Notes under the pieces: model-generated
Databases searched by the model: none
Seen by the model: the letters and a program-made list of their open reading frames with translations, nothing else
Told to the model about the DNA's origin: nothing
Position numbers and translations under genes: made by a program
Shown here: piece after piece, positions 46,980 to 55,271 of the stretch
Numbering within the stretch: the stretch's first letter is position 1
Layout: the number at the start of each line of letters is the position of its first letter
NCBI RefSeq assembly: GCF_038561935.1
Contig: NZ_CP102770.1
Location: forward strand, 7,688,001 to 7,752,000
Direction: 5' to 3'
From: Myxococcus stipitatus
Lineage (GTDB): Bacteria > Myxococcota > Myxococcia > Myxococcales > Myxococcaceae
Length of the DNA: 64,000 bases

Positions 46980-47981
46980 ATGACGCTCGCCCCACTCGCC
47001 TCGATGCTGCTCGCCACCTGGATGACGGCCACGCCCCCCGACGACGCGGAGGCCATCCGCGCGGCGGTCGCCGACTACACCGAGGGCGTGAAGGCGGGCG
47101 ACGGCGCACGCCTGCAGCGCGCCTTCCATCCCGACTCGAAGCTCCTCTACGTGAAGCCCGACGGCACGTTCACCGCGTGGGCCAGCGCGGACTACATCCA
47201 GAACGCGGTGAAGAACCCCGGGAAGGGACGCGAGGACAAGGTCCTCCAGATTGACATCGCTGGCACCGCGGCCCTCGCCAAGGTGTCCGTCCGCACGGAG
47301 AAGTTCGAGTTCATCGACTACATCTCCCTGCTCAAGCTGGGCGGCCAGTGGACCATCGTCTCCAAGGTGTTCCACCGCGAGCCTCGGGCGGACATCTCCG
47401 GGCCGACGTCCCCGCCGCGCGCGGCCCTGAAGAGCGGGCCCCTCTCCGGGCGCACCGTCGCGATGCTCGTCACCCACGGCTTCAACCTCCCCGAGATGAC
47501 CGAGACACGCCGCGCGCTCGAGGAAGCAGGAGCCCGTGTGGAGCTCATCGCCCCCAAGGCGGGCACCGTGCGCGCGGAGGCGAAGGAGGGCCGCACGAGC
47601 GAGTTCCCCGTGGACCGTGTCCTCGGCGAGGCCCGCCCGGACGCCTATCACGCGCTCTACCTGCCGGGTGGAACCCCCAGCGCGGACAGCCTGCGCCTGG
47701 TCCCCGAGGCCGTCACGTTCGTGCAGGGCTTCCTCCAGGCGAAGAAGCCCGTGGCCGCCATCTGTCATGGCGTGTGGCTGCTCGCCGACGCGGGGGGCGT
47801 GAAGGGACGCCGCGTCACCTCCTTCCCCTCCCTGCGCATGGACCTGCGCAATGCGGGCGCCACGTGGGTGAACGAGGAGGTCGTCGTGGATGGCCTGCTC
47901 ATCACCAGCCGCTGGCAGGACGACCTGCCCGCGTTCAACCGGCAAGTGGTGACGCGCTTCTCCCATCCCGCCTCGCCCTGA
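46980..47981 (+). CDS. NTF2-like domain fused to DJ-1/PfpI domain
   Basis: A 333-residue two-domain protein. Residues about 22-135 are a lumazine-binding/NTF2-like fold (AIRAAVADYTEGVKAGD, with GGQWTIVSKVFH as the last strand). Residues about 155-330 are a DJ-1/PfpI domain: VAMLVTHGFNLPEMTETRRAL, LYLPGGT and AICHGVW, where the Cys is the nucleophilic elbow residue and the following His its partner. PfpI-type proteins include glyoxalases, deglycase-like and chaperone-like members. A signal-like hydrophobic start (LASMLLATWMTA) may export it. A decayed copy of the last part of the DJ-1 domain is found at 52346. Confidence 0.85.
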   Translation: MTLAPLASMLLATWMTATPPDDAEAIRAAVADYTEGVKAGDGARLQRAFHPDSKLLYVKPDGTFTAWASADYIQNAVKNPGKGREDKVLQIDIAGTAALAKVSVRTEKFEFIDYISLLKLGGQWTIVSKVFHREPRADISGPTSPPRAALKSGPLSGRTVAMLVTHGFNLPEMTETRRALEEAGARVELIAPKAGTVRAEAKEGRTSEFPVDRVLGEARPDAYHALYLPGGTPSADSLRLVPEAVTFVQGFLQAKKPVAAICHGVWLLADAGGVKGRRVTSFPSLRMDLRNAGATWVNEEVVVDGLLITSRWQDDLPAFNRQVVTRFSHPASP

Positions 47982-48161
47982 ATCACGACGGACGAAGCGT
48001 GAGACGTGCGAGCGCGCGGGTCCGCGGATTCGCTGACGCCGTTGAGACAAAGCACCGCATCGCGCGCCCAGCACGGCAGCGTCGACTCCCCGTCGCCTTG
48101 CATCCGGGCCAGAATACACCGAAAATCAAGACTCTCTTCTATTCCTGGAGAAACATCCCGC

Positions 48162-48638
48162 ATGCACTCAAAGCTCGTGTTCGCCGCAGTGGCCCTGCTC
48201 ACGACGTCCGCTTTCGCCGAGGAAGACCTCAAGCCCTCGCAGGAAGAGGCCAAGGAGTCCTTCGAGCAGACGATTGCCCCGGCGCTGAAGGCCGCCAACG
48301 ACAAGTGCGGCACCAAGCTCACCGTCAAGAGCGACTTCCAGAACTTCAAGCCCGAGGAGTGGGGCAGCAGCAGCAACGGCTCGTACTGTGAAGCGGCGCT
48401 CAATGGCATCGAGGCCCTCTGCGAGCGCCCCGCCTACAAGAAGGCCGTCGCGAAGAAGGTGACCGGCGTGTCGTGTCTCTTCGCGGGCGTCAAGCCCGCG
48501 GAGAAGGATGACGGCACCAACAGCGCGACCCAGCGCAACATCTCGCTCGAGAAGGGCACCCTCACCTACCGCATGAACAAGGACCACACGAACATCTCGG
48601 ACAACACCAAGGCGGTCCTCGAGAAGGCGCTGAACTGA
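48162..48638 (+). CDS. Small secreted cysteine-containing protein
   Basis: A 158-residue protein with a clear signal peptide (VFAAVALLTTSAFAEE) and four cysteines in the mature part, probably two disulphides. A central YCEAALNGIEALCE stretch and a charged C-terminus follow. It starts a run of three secreted proteins with tight spacing (two bases to the next gene). I do not recognise a family. The start is the ATG directly before the signal peptide. Confidence 0.7.
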   Translation: MHSKLVFAAVALLTTSAFAEEDLKPSQEEAKESFEQTIAPALKAANDKCGTKLTVKSDFQNFKPEEWGSSSNGSYCEAALNGIEALCERPAYKKAVAKKVTGVSCLFAGVKPAEKDDGTNSATQRNISLEKGTLTYRMNKDHTNISDNTKAVLEKALN

Positions 48639-48640
48639 AC

Positions 48641-49408
48641 ATGGCGCGGCGGATGTCGATACTCCTCCTGCTGCTCTGCGCGCAGGGGGCCGTGGCCTCG
48701 GAGTCACTGGAGTCGTTGGGCCTCAAGGTCTATCGGGGCGCCGACGGCCAGTCCATCGAGGTCGTGACGCTGGCGCCCCGCGAGGCGTCGGAGGTGGTGC
48801 TGCGGCTTCAGAGCACGGACTCCGAGCAGGATGGCCTCTCGGTGCGCGGCAAGGTCCGGACCGCGGGGCAGAGTATCGACTTCGTCGTCCGACATCGCGG
48901 CGCGGACTGGGTGCTGCTGTCCCAGCGCGCCGGCGATGTCGAGGCCTTCGTTCCCGGGAAGCCCTCCTTCCGCGTGAAGTTCAGCCAGGAGGCAACGGAC
49001 AAGGCGTCTGCCTCCGAAGTGCTTTCCGCGCACGTGCTGCAACGGGAGTCCGGGCGGCTCACGGCTTTCGAGAAGAAGGCCTGGCCCTACCTCGAGAAGA
49101 AGTACGCCGCGCGCGCCACCGAGGCCATGGTGGCGCTGCGCAAGGCGTGTGGCACGTCACCGACCTTCACGTTCGACTGGAAGACCTTCGACGACGCGGT
49201 GATGGCGGAGCTGGACGTCTGGGCGGCGTGTGCGCCACTCGCGACGCGAGCCCGCGCTCGCTGTGCCACCGTGAAGGATGTCACGGTCCTGACCTGCCGC
49301 TTCGGGCCCGTGTTCGCGCTCGAGCGGGGGACCGGCACGCTCACCTTCACCACCACGCCAGGGGGCGCCGCCGAGGGGCCCTCGTTCCTGGAGACGAGGC
49401 TCCCGTGA
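48641..49408 (+). CDS. Secreted protein related to its neighbours, function unknown
   Basis: A 255-residue exported protein with a signal peptide (ILLLLLCAQGAVAS). The N-terminal half is beta-rich and charged; the C-terminal third resembles the preceding gene in layout, with RKACGTSPTFTFDWKTFDD against KCGTKLTVKSDFQNF, then Cys residues and a final Lys/Thr region. This suggests the two share a domain. It overlaps the next gene by four bases (GTGA). No known family recognised. Confidence 0.7.
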   Translation: MARRMSILLLLLCAQGAVASESLESLGLKVYRGADGQSIEVVTLAPREASEVVLRLQSTDSEQDGLSVRGKVRTAGQSIDFVVRHRGADWVLLSQRAGDVEAFVPGKPSFRVKFSQEATDKASASEVLSAHVLQRESGRLTAFEKKAWPYLEKKYAARATEAMVALRKACGTSPTFTFDWKTFDDAVMAELDVWAACAPLATRARARCATVKDVTVLTCRFGPVFALERGTGTLTFTTTPGGAAEGPSFLETRLP

Positions 49409-50166
49409 CGCATCGACTGCCCATCGTGCTGGCGTGTCTGCTGGCGGCGCCGGTGTTGGCTCGCCCGGCCGCGACGCTCGAAGACCTTCGAGCGCTGGCC
49501 GCGCAGAAGTCCTGGGCGGAGCTGCTGGAGCGCGCGGAGGAGCTTCCTCCCGACAAGCGCTCCGACACCTGGCGCACGCTCGTGACGGAAGCCGCGACGG
49601 CCGAAGTCGAATCGGCCACGGCTCCGGATGACAAGGACCCGTTTGCCGTCGCCCGGAAGGCGCACGCGCTGGGGCAGCGGTATGCCTTCCTCGCCAAGGC
49701 GCCCGGCTTCTCCTCCGCGCGAGATGCGCGGGGGTTGAAGGACCTGGAGCGGTGCCTCAAGAGCGAGAAGAGCGGCTGCATCGACACGTACCGGGAGCTG
49801 GCGGGGGACGCGAGCACGGAGACGACGCTCCAGGCCGCGCGCCTCGTGAAGCGAGGCCACTTCGCGTACGTCGCGATGCCGCTCTTCGCCGCGGCGGTGC
49901 GCGGTGGGAAGGAGGCTGGCGCCTGCAAGGACGAGGCGCTCGCGGAGGCGGTGCTGGCCGCCCTGGACCTGCCCGCGACGGATGCCCGCGCGGGTGATGC
50001 GCGAAAGGTCGCGTTCGAGTCGTGCTGGTCGGCGCTCGGCGCCAGGCTCAAGTCCGCGACGGTGGGAGCCTCGTCCTACTTCCTGGCCAACACTTGCGCG
50101 CCCATGCGGACGCGGAAGGCCCTGACGGAGCTGCAGGACGACCTCTGCAAGGACGCGGGGCAGTAG
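49405..50166 (+). CDS. Third secreted protein of the run, cysteine-rich and helical
   Basis: A 253-residue protein from a GTG overlapping the previous stop. A signal peptide ends near APVLARPA. The mature part is mostly helical with seven cysteines (for example LERCLKSEKSGCID and LANTCAPM), likely disulphide-bonded. It looks like a small alpha-helical repeat protein. The GTG start is set by coupling. No known family. A hairpin follows the stop, closing the operon. Confidence 0.68.
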   Translation: MTHRLPIVLACLLAAPVLARPAATLEDLRALAAQKSWAELLERAEELPPDKRSDTWRTLVTEAATAEVESATAPDDKDPFAVARKAHALGQRYAFLAKAPGFSSARDARGLKDLERCLKSEKSGCIDTYRELAGDASTETTLQAARLVKRGHFAYVAMPLFAAAVRGGKEAGACKDEALAEAVLAALDLPATDARAGDARKVAFESCWSALGARLKSATVGASSYFLANTCAPMRTRKALTELQDDLCKDAGQ

Positions 50167-50199
50167 CCTCCCACCGGAGCGCGAAGGAGCCCGGGATGG

Positions 50200-50224
50200 G
50201 AGGGCCTCGGAGGAAGAGGCCCTC
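50200..50224. terminator. Hairpin between convergent genes
   Basis: GAGGGCCTC and GAGGCCCTC form a 9-bp stem with a 7-base loop, 33 bases after the stop at 50166 and before the minus-strand gene ending at 50239. Confidence 0.5.
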
Positions 50225-50238
50225 GCCACGGGCCGGTC

Positions 50239-51939
50239 TCAGCCCGCGACTCCGGCGGACCAGCGCTGCGTGAGGTACAGCTCCACGAGCTGCGCGGGGG
50301 TGAGCTCCTGCTCCTTGCCCACCGTGGTGCGCTCGGTGGTGACCCCGACCTCGGCGCCGACGACGCCCGCGTGTACCCCGACGCCGATGTCACCGTTCAC
50401 CGTGGTCTTGTCCTGCACGGTGGCCTTGATGTCGACCTTGCCGCCCAGCTGCGTCACCGCCTGGCCCACGTCGCCGTTGGCGATGCTGGTGAACGCGCCG
50501 CTGTCCGCGATGTCCTGGAGGTTGCCGGTGATCTCCACATTCACCTCGCGGCCCGTGCTCCCACCCAGGCCCAGCGCCTGCGCGGTGCCCTGGCGCGAGT
50601 CGGTGAGCGACACCTTCGCCTCGCTCGCCTGGAGGACCGACTGACCCAGCTCATGCGCGGAGCCCTTCGGGTCCCTCATGAACTCGTCCAGGTTGAAGTC
50701 CGCCGTCAGGTCGATGCTCTGCTCCAATTCCACCTTGAGCGACCCATCCGCTCCGGCCGAGGCGTTCGTCGGCAGCGATGCGCTGGCGCCGCCCTTGCCC
50801 TGACTCGGAACCCCCAGGCCCACGTTCGCGCCCACGTTGGCCGCGACCTCCTGCGACTGGGTGAGCGTCAGCGACGTCGGCTTGCCTCCCTCCATCTCGA
50901 TGCGCGCGGTGGTGGACTGGTTCACGTCCACGCCCATGCTCGCGCCCGCGCCGAGCACCTCCTGCAGGCCCTTCATGCCCAGGTCGCCCGCGAGGCCCCC
51001 CTCCACGCCCAGCTCGAACTCCACCGCGCTCACCTTGTCGCGCAGGCCCTCGAGCTCCGCGCGTGGGTCGCCCAGCGCGACGTTCAAGCCCAGGCCCAGC
51101 AGCGGGTTGTTCCCCGACACGCCCGACACGGCGGCCGAGGCCGCGATGAGGCCTGCGGCGTGCTGCGCCTCCTCCAGGGTGTCGAACTGGTACTCCACCT
51201 TCGCGCCCGCGGTCCCGAACGCGTTGGCGCTCCCTTCCGCGGCCCCCTTGCCGCCCATCTTCCCGGCGATGCCCGCCCCCACCTCTCCGCTGACGGAGAC
51301 GGTGTAGCCCCCGCCCGGCTCGTCGCTCCGGCTGACGGACAGGTCACCCTTGCCGGTGATGCCGACGGCGTAGACCTCCGCCTCGGCATTGAGGCCCACG
51401 GAGATGCTCTCGCCGGGCTTGAGCTGTTCCATCTGCGTGTTGAAGTCGAGCGCATCCTTGACCGCGCCCACGGTCTTCGCCGAGTCGCGAACCGCGCCGG
51501 CCGCGCCCTGGAGCGCGCCTCCCACGACGTCCTGGGCGAAGTCCTGCAGCGGGTTGCGCGCTGGTGCGCCCTGGATGGCCTGCCCCAGCTGGTCCAGCCC
51601 GGTGGCCACGACGTCCGTCGCCTTGCCCACCGACTGGGCGGCTTCCTTGAGCGCGTCGCCCGCCTGGGTCCGCAGGTCCTCGAAGAAGTCGCCCACGATG
51701 TCGCGGTCCTGCTGCTTCACGTCTCGACCGCCAACGCCCGGCGCCTCGTGTCGCTCGAAGACGTCCTGCGTGTGCTTCTTGGCGACCGGCTCGAGCGGCT
51801 CCTGGGACTTCGTCGCCGTCGCCGTCGCCGTCACCGCCTCCGCGGCCTTCTTCGCGGCCGCCTCCGCCGCGACCTTCGCTGCTTCCACCGCGCGCCGAGC
51901 GGCCTCCGCCGCGCCACCGATGATTCCGCCGATTCCCAT
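50239..51939 (-). CDS. Large Ala/Gly-rich amphipathic protein, function unknown
   Basis: A 566-residue protein without signal peptide. Residues 8-45 are an Ala/Glu/Lys amphipathic helix (AAEAARRAVEAAKVAAEAAA), followed by a charged linker and a long middle of Gly/Ala/Val/Ser-rich strands with repeated short units such as GVGGRDVK, SVGLNAEAEVYAVG, GEVGAGIAGKMGG and AGASMGVDVNQS; the C-terminal 80 residues read like a small alpha/beta domain (VDIKATVQDKTTVNGDIG). It may be a surface-associated, matrix or injected protein. I know no homologue by name. The ATG at 51939 is the clear start. Confidence 0.7.
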   Translation of the reverse strand: MGIGGIIGGAAEAARRAVEAAKVAAEAAAKKAAEAVTATATATKSQEPLEPVAKKHTQDVFERHEAPGVGGRDVKQQDRDIVGDFFEDLRTQAGDALKEAAQSVGKATDVVATGLDQLGQAIQGAPARNPLQDFAQDVVGGALQGAAGAVRDSAKTVGAVKDALDFNTQMEQLKPGESISVGLNAEAEVYAVGITGKGDLSVSRSDEPGGGYTVSVSGEVGAGIAGKMGGKGAAEGSANAFGTAGAKVEYQFDTLEEAQHAAGLIAASAAVSGVSGNNPLLGLGLNVALGDPRAELEGLRDKVSAVEFELGVEGGLAGDLGMKGLQEVLGAGASMGVDVNQSTTARIEMEGGKPTSLTLTQSQEVAANVGANVGLGVPSQGKGGASASLPTNASAGADGSLKVELEQSIDLTADFNLDEFMRDPKGSAHELGQSVLQASEAKVSLTDSRQGTAQALGLGGSTGREVNVEITGNLQDIADSGAFTSIANGDVGQAVTQLGGKVDIKATVQDKTTVNGDIGVGVHAGVVGAEVGVTTERTTVGKEQELTPAQLVELYLTQRWSAGVAG

Positions 51940-52345
51940 GGGATGTCCTGGTTGAGGCGAGCGCCGGCATGCTCCTCACGGAGTGACGCGGGCACCGCCG
52001 GTTCACTGGAGTTGGGGTGGGAGCGAGAGGCGCGTCATGAAGCGCATCGCCCGTTCGCGCGAGAGTGCGAGGCATGCCGCCCCGACACGCCCTCCTCGAA
52101 CTTCAGAAACGGACTTCGTCCTCCGGACGCATGCGGGTCATGCACCCTGGACTGAAGCCCCCCACGGGATGCGAGGACATGAAGCACGACATGGAAGGCT
52201 CCTGCCCGGGGGGAGGGACAATCGCATCGAGGAACTTCTGCATTCTCCTGAGGGCGCGGCGAATGTTTCGTCGGTTCTCGAGAATTCAGCGGCCGGCCCT
52301 GTCGCTCTTTGAGCGTCGGCCGCGGCGGGGCGCGGGGCCGCGAAG
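51940..52345. other. Intergenic region upstream of the LytS gene, mostly empty
   Basis: About 400 bases between the divergent large protein and the two-component pair. Frames here lack protein character. It probably carries the promoters of both sides; I could not pick boxes with confidence. The last part joins a decayed DJ-1 fragment. Confidence 0.5.
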
Positions 52346-52442
52346 GTGAACGAAGAGGGCGTCGATGGCATGCTCGCCACCCGCCTCTGGCCGGACGACC
52401 TCCCCGCCTTCCACCGACAAGCAGTGCCACGCCTTGCCCTGA
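52346..52442 (+). pseudogene. Decayed C-terminal fragment of a DJ-1/PfpI protein
   Basis: The plus strand here reads NEEGVDGMLATRLW then PDDLPAFHRQAVPR, closely matching the last 30 residues of the DJ-1 domain at 47870-47981 (NEEVVVDGLLITSRW, QDDLPAFNRQVVTR). The nucleotide match continues to a CCCTGA that in the intact gene is the stop but is here shifted by one base. No start or upstream domain is left, so it is a fragment of a lost relative gene, either a former neighbour of the kinase or a duplicated piece. Confidence 0.6.
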
Positions 52443-52445
52443 CCC

Positions 52446-53534
52446 ATGACGGACTTCCGCCGCCTCTTCTGGAAGCTGAACACCGCCGGATGGCTCGGCT
52501 ATGGCGTGGTCACCTACGTCACGTATGCCCCCGTGCTGGTGGAGATGACGGCGGAGCAGCGCGAGACCATGGCCGTCTACAAGGCGATTCGCATGGCGCT
52601 CGGCTTCGTCCTCAGCCTGGGGCTGCACCGCATCTGCCAGCGCGTGCGCGCGGGACGTCTGCCTCATTGGGGCCAGGTGCTGTTGCTGCTGCTCGTGTGC
52701 TGGGTGTTCGGCACGGCGTGGGGGCTGCTCTTGCGCGGAGTCTCCGCATCGTTCTTCCCGGACCGCACTCCGCTGGACTGGGCGATGGTGCCTCGCGTGG
52801 GCCAGAACCTGGGCTGGGTCTTCGCGATGTGGTGCGGTGCCTACTACGCGGTGAAGACATGGCACGAGCGACAGGCCGAGGAGCGGGCGCACATCGAAGC
52901 GCGCGCCCTGGCAAATGAGGCCCGACTCCAGGCATTGCAGTACCAGCTCAATCCGCACTTCCTCTTCAACGCGCTCAACTCCCTGCGCGCCACCATCTCC
53001 GAGGACTCGAACCGCGCACAGACGATGGTGACCCAGCTGGCGGAGCTGCTCCGGCACACGCTCACCGGGCCGCAGCAGGTGCTCATCCCGCTGGAGGAGG
53101 AGCTGGAGAGCATCCACAACTATCTGGCGTTGGAGAAGGTCCGCTTCGAGGAGCGGTTGCAGGTCGAGGTGGTGGTGTCACCCGCCGCAGCCCGTGCCCA
53201 CCTCCCCGCCCTCACGCTTCAGCCCTTGCTGGAGAATGCGCTCAAGCACGGGGCTCGCCGCGACTCGGTGCTGCGAGTCACCCTCCGGGCCGACCTGGAG
53301 GGAAACGAGCTGCGCATCGACGTGGCCAACACGGGCTCATTGAAGCGCGCGGCGGAGGCCGAGGGCGCCCCGCGCTCCACACGCATTGGACTTCGCAACA
53401 TGAAGGAGCGGCTGGAGGTACTCTTTCCCGGCCGGAACTCGTTCGTCCTGGAGGAGCGGGACGGCTGGGTCCATGCCACGCTCCGGTTGAAGGTGCCCGA
53501 TGGAACGACGGCTCTCAGCGCTGCTGGTGGATGA
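52446..53534 (+). CDS. LytS-type sensor histidine kinase
   Basis: A 362-residue kinase: four membrane segments (about 12-32, 48-62, 78-98, 118-136), a coiled linker (about 139-165), then the His_kinase box with H171 in NPHFLFNALNSL, the N-box LLENALKHG and the G-box IGLRNMKERL. The ATP-binding domain ends near 350. LytS kinases pair with LytTR-type response regulators, as here; the genes overlap by 35 bases. No PAS or ligand domain is visible, so sensing is probably through the membrane part. Confidence 0.9.
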   Translation: MTDFRRLFWKLNTAGWLGYGVVTYVTYAPVLVEMTAEQRETMAVYKAIRMALGFVLSLGLHRICQRVRAGRLPHWGQVLLLLLVCWVFGTAWGLLLRGVSASFFPDRTPLDWAMVPRVGQNLGWVFAMWCGAYYAVKTWHERQAEERAHIEARALANEARLQALQYQLNPHFLFNALNSLRATISEDSNRAQTMVTQLAELLRHTLTGPQQVLIPLEEELESIHNYLALEKVRFEERLQVEVVVSPAAARAHLPALTLQPLLENALKHGARRDSVLRVTLRADLEGNELRIDVANTGSLKRAAEAEGAPRSTRIGLRNMKERLEVLFPGRNSFVLEERDGWVHATLRLKVPDGTTALSAAGG

Positions 53535-54228
53535 CGAGCGGCTGGCTCGCGTGGAGCTGCGCAGGCTGCTCGCGGCGCACCCGAACGTCGAGGTGGTGGG
53601 CGAGGCCGAGGATATTCCCGGTGCGGCCAGCGCACTGCGGGCCCGGCGCCCGGATGTGGTGTTCCTCGACATCCAGCTGGCGGACGCGTCCGGCTTCGAG
53701 CTCCTCGATGAGGAGCTGGGTGAGACGGCCGTGGTGTTCGTCACCGCCCTGCCCGCTCACGCCGTGCGCGCCTTCGAGGTGAATGCGCTCGACTACCTCC
53801 TCAAGCCCGTCTCACCGGCGCGACTGGAGCGCACGCTGGAGCGGCTGCGGTCCGCGCTGGACACGCAGCGCCCCTCCGGCGAACGCAAGCTCACGCTCGA
53901 GGACCGGGTGCTCGTTCAAGAAGGCGCTCGCAGCGAGCTGGTCCGAGTCAGCGACGTGCGCTGCATCCGCGCCGAAGACGACTACTCCCGGCTGGTGCTG
54001 GCCAACGGACGCGAGCACCTGGTCCACGAGTCACTCAAGAGCTGGGAGGCACGCCTGCCCCCGCGTCACTTCGTTCGGGTGCACCGCTCCACCGTCGTGA
54101 ACCTGGAGCATGTGGAGCGCCTGTCCCGCGAGGAGAACGACTCGTGGCTCGTGCACGTGAGGGGGCTCGTGGAGCCGCTGAGCATGAGCCGGCGCTATGC
54201 CGTTCGCGTCCGGGAGCTGCTCGCCTGA
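53500..54228 (+). CDS. LytTR-type response regulator
   Basis: A 242-residue regulator with a receiver domain (about 6-125): acidic D11-D12, phospho-acceptor D57 in VFLDIQL, T/S near 80 in FVTAL, and K103 in LLKP. A LytTR DNA-binding domain follows (about 135-240), with RVSDVRCIRAEDDYSRL, FVRVHRSTVVNLEHVERL and a basic end. It binds paired short sites upstream of target genes. It overlaps the kinase by 35 bases and so is coupled to it. Nearby targets are not evident. Confidence 0.92.
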   Translation: MERRLSALLVDDERLARVELRRLLAAHPNVEVVGEAEDIPGAASALRARRPDVVFLDIQLADASGFELLDEELGETAVVFVTALPAHAVRAFEVNALDYLLKPVSPARLERTLERLRSALDTQRPSGERKLTLEDRVLVQEGARSELVRVSDVRCIRAEDDYSRLVLANGREHLVHESLKSWEARLPPRHFVRVHRSTVVNLEHVERLSREENDSWLVHVRGLVEPLSMSRRYAVRVRELLA

Positions 54229-54283
54229 AAGAAGCGAGCAGGCGAGTCCCAGGAACGGCTCGCCCGCCATCCCCTTCTTGAGG

Positions 54284-54727
54284 CTAAGGTCGGCGCACCA
54301 CGAGACGGCGCATCACGACCGCGCTGGCGGGACAGGCCCCCCGGAGCTCCTCGGACGCATGAAGCGCCGGAGGCAAGTCCGCCCGGTCGATGCGGACAAA
54401 CCCGAAACGCGGGAAGTAGTCCGCAGCGGTGGTGGTGAGGAGGAACATTGCCTCCAGTCCCTCCGCGGCCGCTCGCTCGATGAGGCGGGTCACCAACTCC
54501 GTTCCCACTCCCGTCCCCTTCTGACTCTCGCTCACGACAACAGAGCGAAGCAGCGCACTCGTCCCATACAGCTCCAGCCCCGCCGCGGCCACGAGAGTGC
54601 CTTCGCGCTCCGCCACGAGAAAGTGAGGCAAGTGGGCTGCCACCCCTTGTCGTGGCAGTCCCGCGGTCGTGAGGAGTGCCTCCACTGCTCCGAGGTCGAC
54701 AGGGACGGCGGACCGAAGAGTGAGCAT
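54284..54727 (-). CDS. arsN2: Arsenic-resistance GNAT ArsN2-like acetyltransferase
   Basis: A 147-residue GNAT from the ATG overlapping the arsC stop by one base (TGATG). It shows AVEALLTTAGLP at the start, FLVAEREGTLVAAAGLE, the acyl-CoA loop KGTGVGTELV and FLLTTTAADYFPRFGF; the last element and the context mark the ArsN2 group found in ars operons. ArsN-type enzymes acetylate arsenic-containing antibiotics or arsenite-related compounds; ArsN2's own substrate is not settled. It ends the operon. Confidence 0.82.
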   Translation of the reverse strand: MLTLRSAVPVDLGAVEALLTTAGLPRQGVAAHLPHFLVAEREGTLVAAAGLELYGTSALLRSVVVSESQKGTGVGTELVTRLIERAAAEGLEAMFLLTTTAADYFPRFGFVRIDRADLPPALHASEELRGACPASAVVMRRLVVRRP

Positions 54728-55131
54728 CAGCGCCCCCACCCTTCGCTCGCCAGGAGCTCGCCCACTCGGGCACGCACGTCATCGCGAATCTCGCGCACGC
54801 GCTCGACCGACTTGCCCTTGGGGTCTTCGAGCGGCCAGTCACCACGCCGCAACCCCGGCACATACGGGCAGGCGTCACCACATCCCATGGTGATGAGCCA
54901 CTGAGCCCCTCGAGCGAGCTCATCCGTCAGGCGCTGCGGCCTGGCGCCCGACAGGTCAATGCCCACCTCCGCCATGGCCGCCTGCACTTCGGGGTGAACA
55001 CGCTCGCCAGGCTGTGTACCCGCGGACACAGCGCGAGCCTTGGCCGGGTCCGACAGGGCGTTGAAGAATGCCGCCGCCATTTGCGAGCGGCCGGCATTGT
55101 GGACACAAGCGAAGATGACCGTCTTCATCAT
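54727..55131 (-). CDS. arsC: Arsenate reductase, low-molecular-weight phosphatase type
   Basis: A 134-residue LMW-phosphatase-like ArsC. The P-loop is C9VHNAGRSQ, and two further cysteines are C84 and C88 in MGCGDACP, the redox triad of thioredoxin- or mycothiol-linked arsenate reductases. It reduces arsenate to arsenite for export by Acr3. The start could be the second Met. It is third in the operon; 140 bases without a gene separate it from acr3. Confidence 0.92.
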   Translation of the reverse strand: MMKTVIFACVHNAGRSQMAAAFFNALSDPAKARAVSAGTQPGERVHPEVQAAMAEVGIDLSGARPQRLTDELARGAQWLITMGCGDACPYVPGLRRGDWPLEDPKGKSVERVREIRDDVRARVGELLASEGWGR

Positions 55132-55271
55132 GATGACTCCTGAGAAGGGAAGCGACTGCTCGCCGACGCCTGCGCGAGCTCCGACTCGGTGGACAGGTTG
55201 GCTCCGCCGCTGCCCTTTAGAACGCGGCCAGGATGATACAGGCCGAGTCGCCCGGACACAGGCAGCGTTTC

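Noticed and set aside
54240..54264. GGCGAG ... CTCGCC hairpin between the response regulator and arsN2
   Set aside because: Only six base pairs with a 12-base loop and no T-run; common by chance in this base composition.
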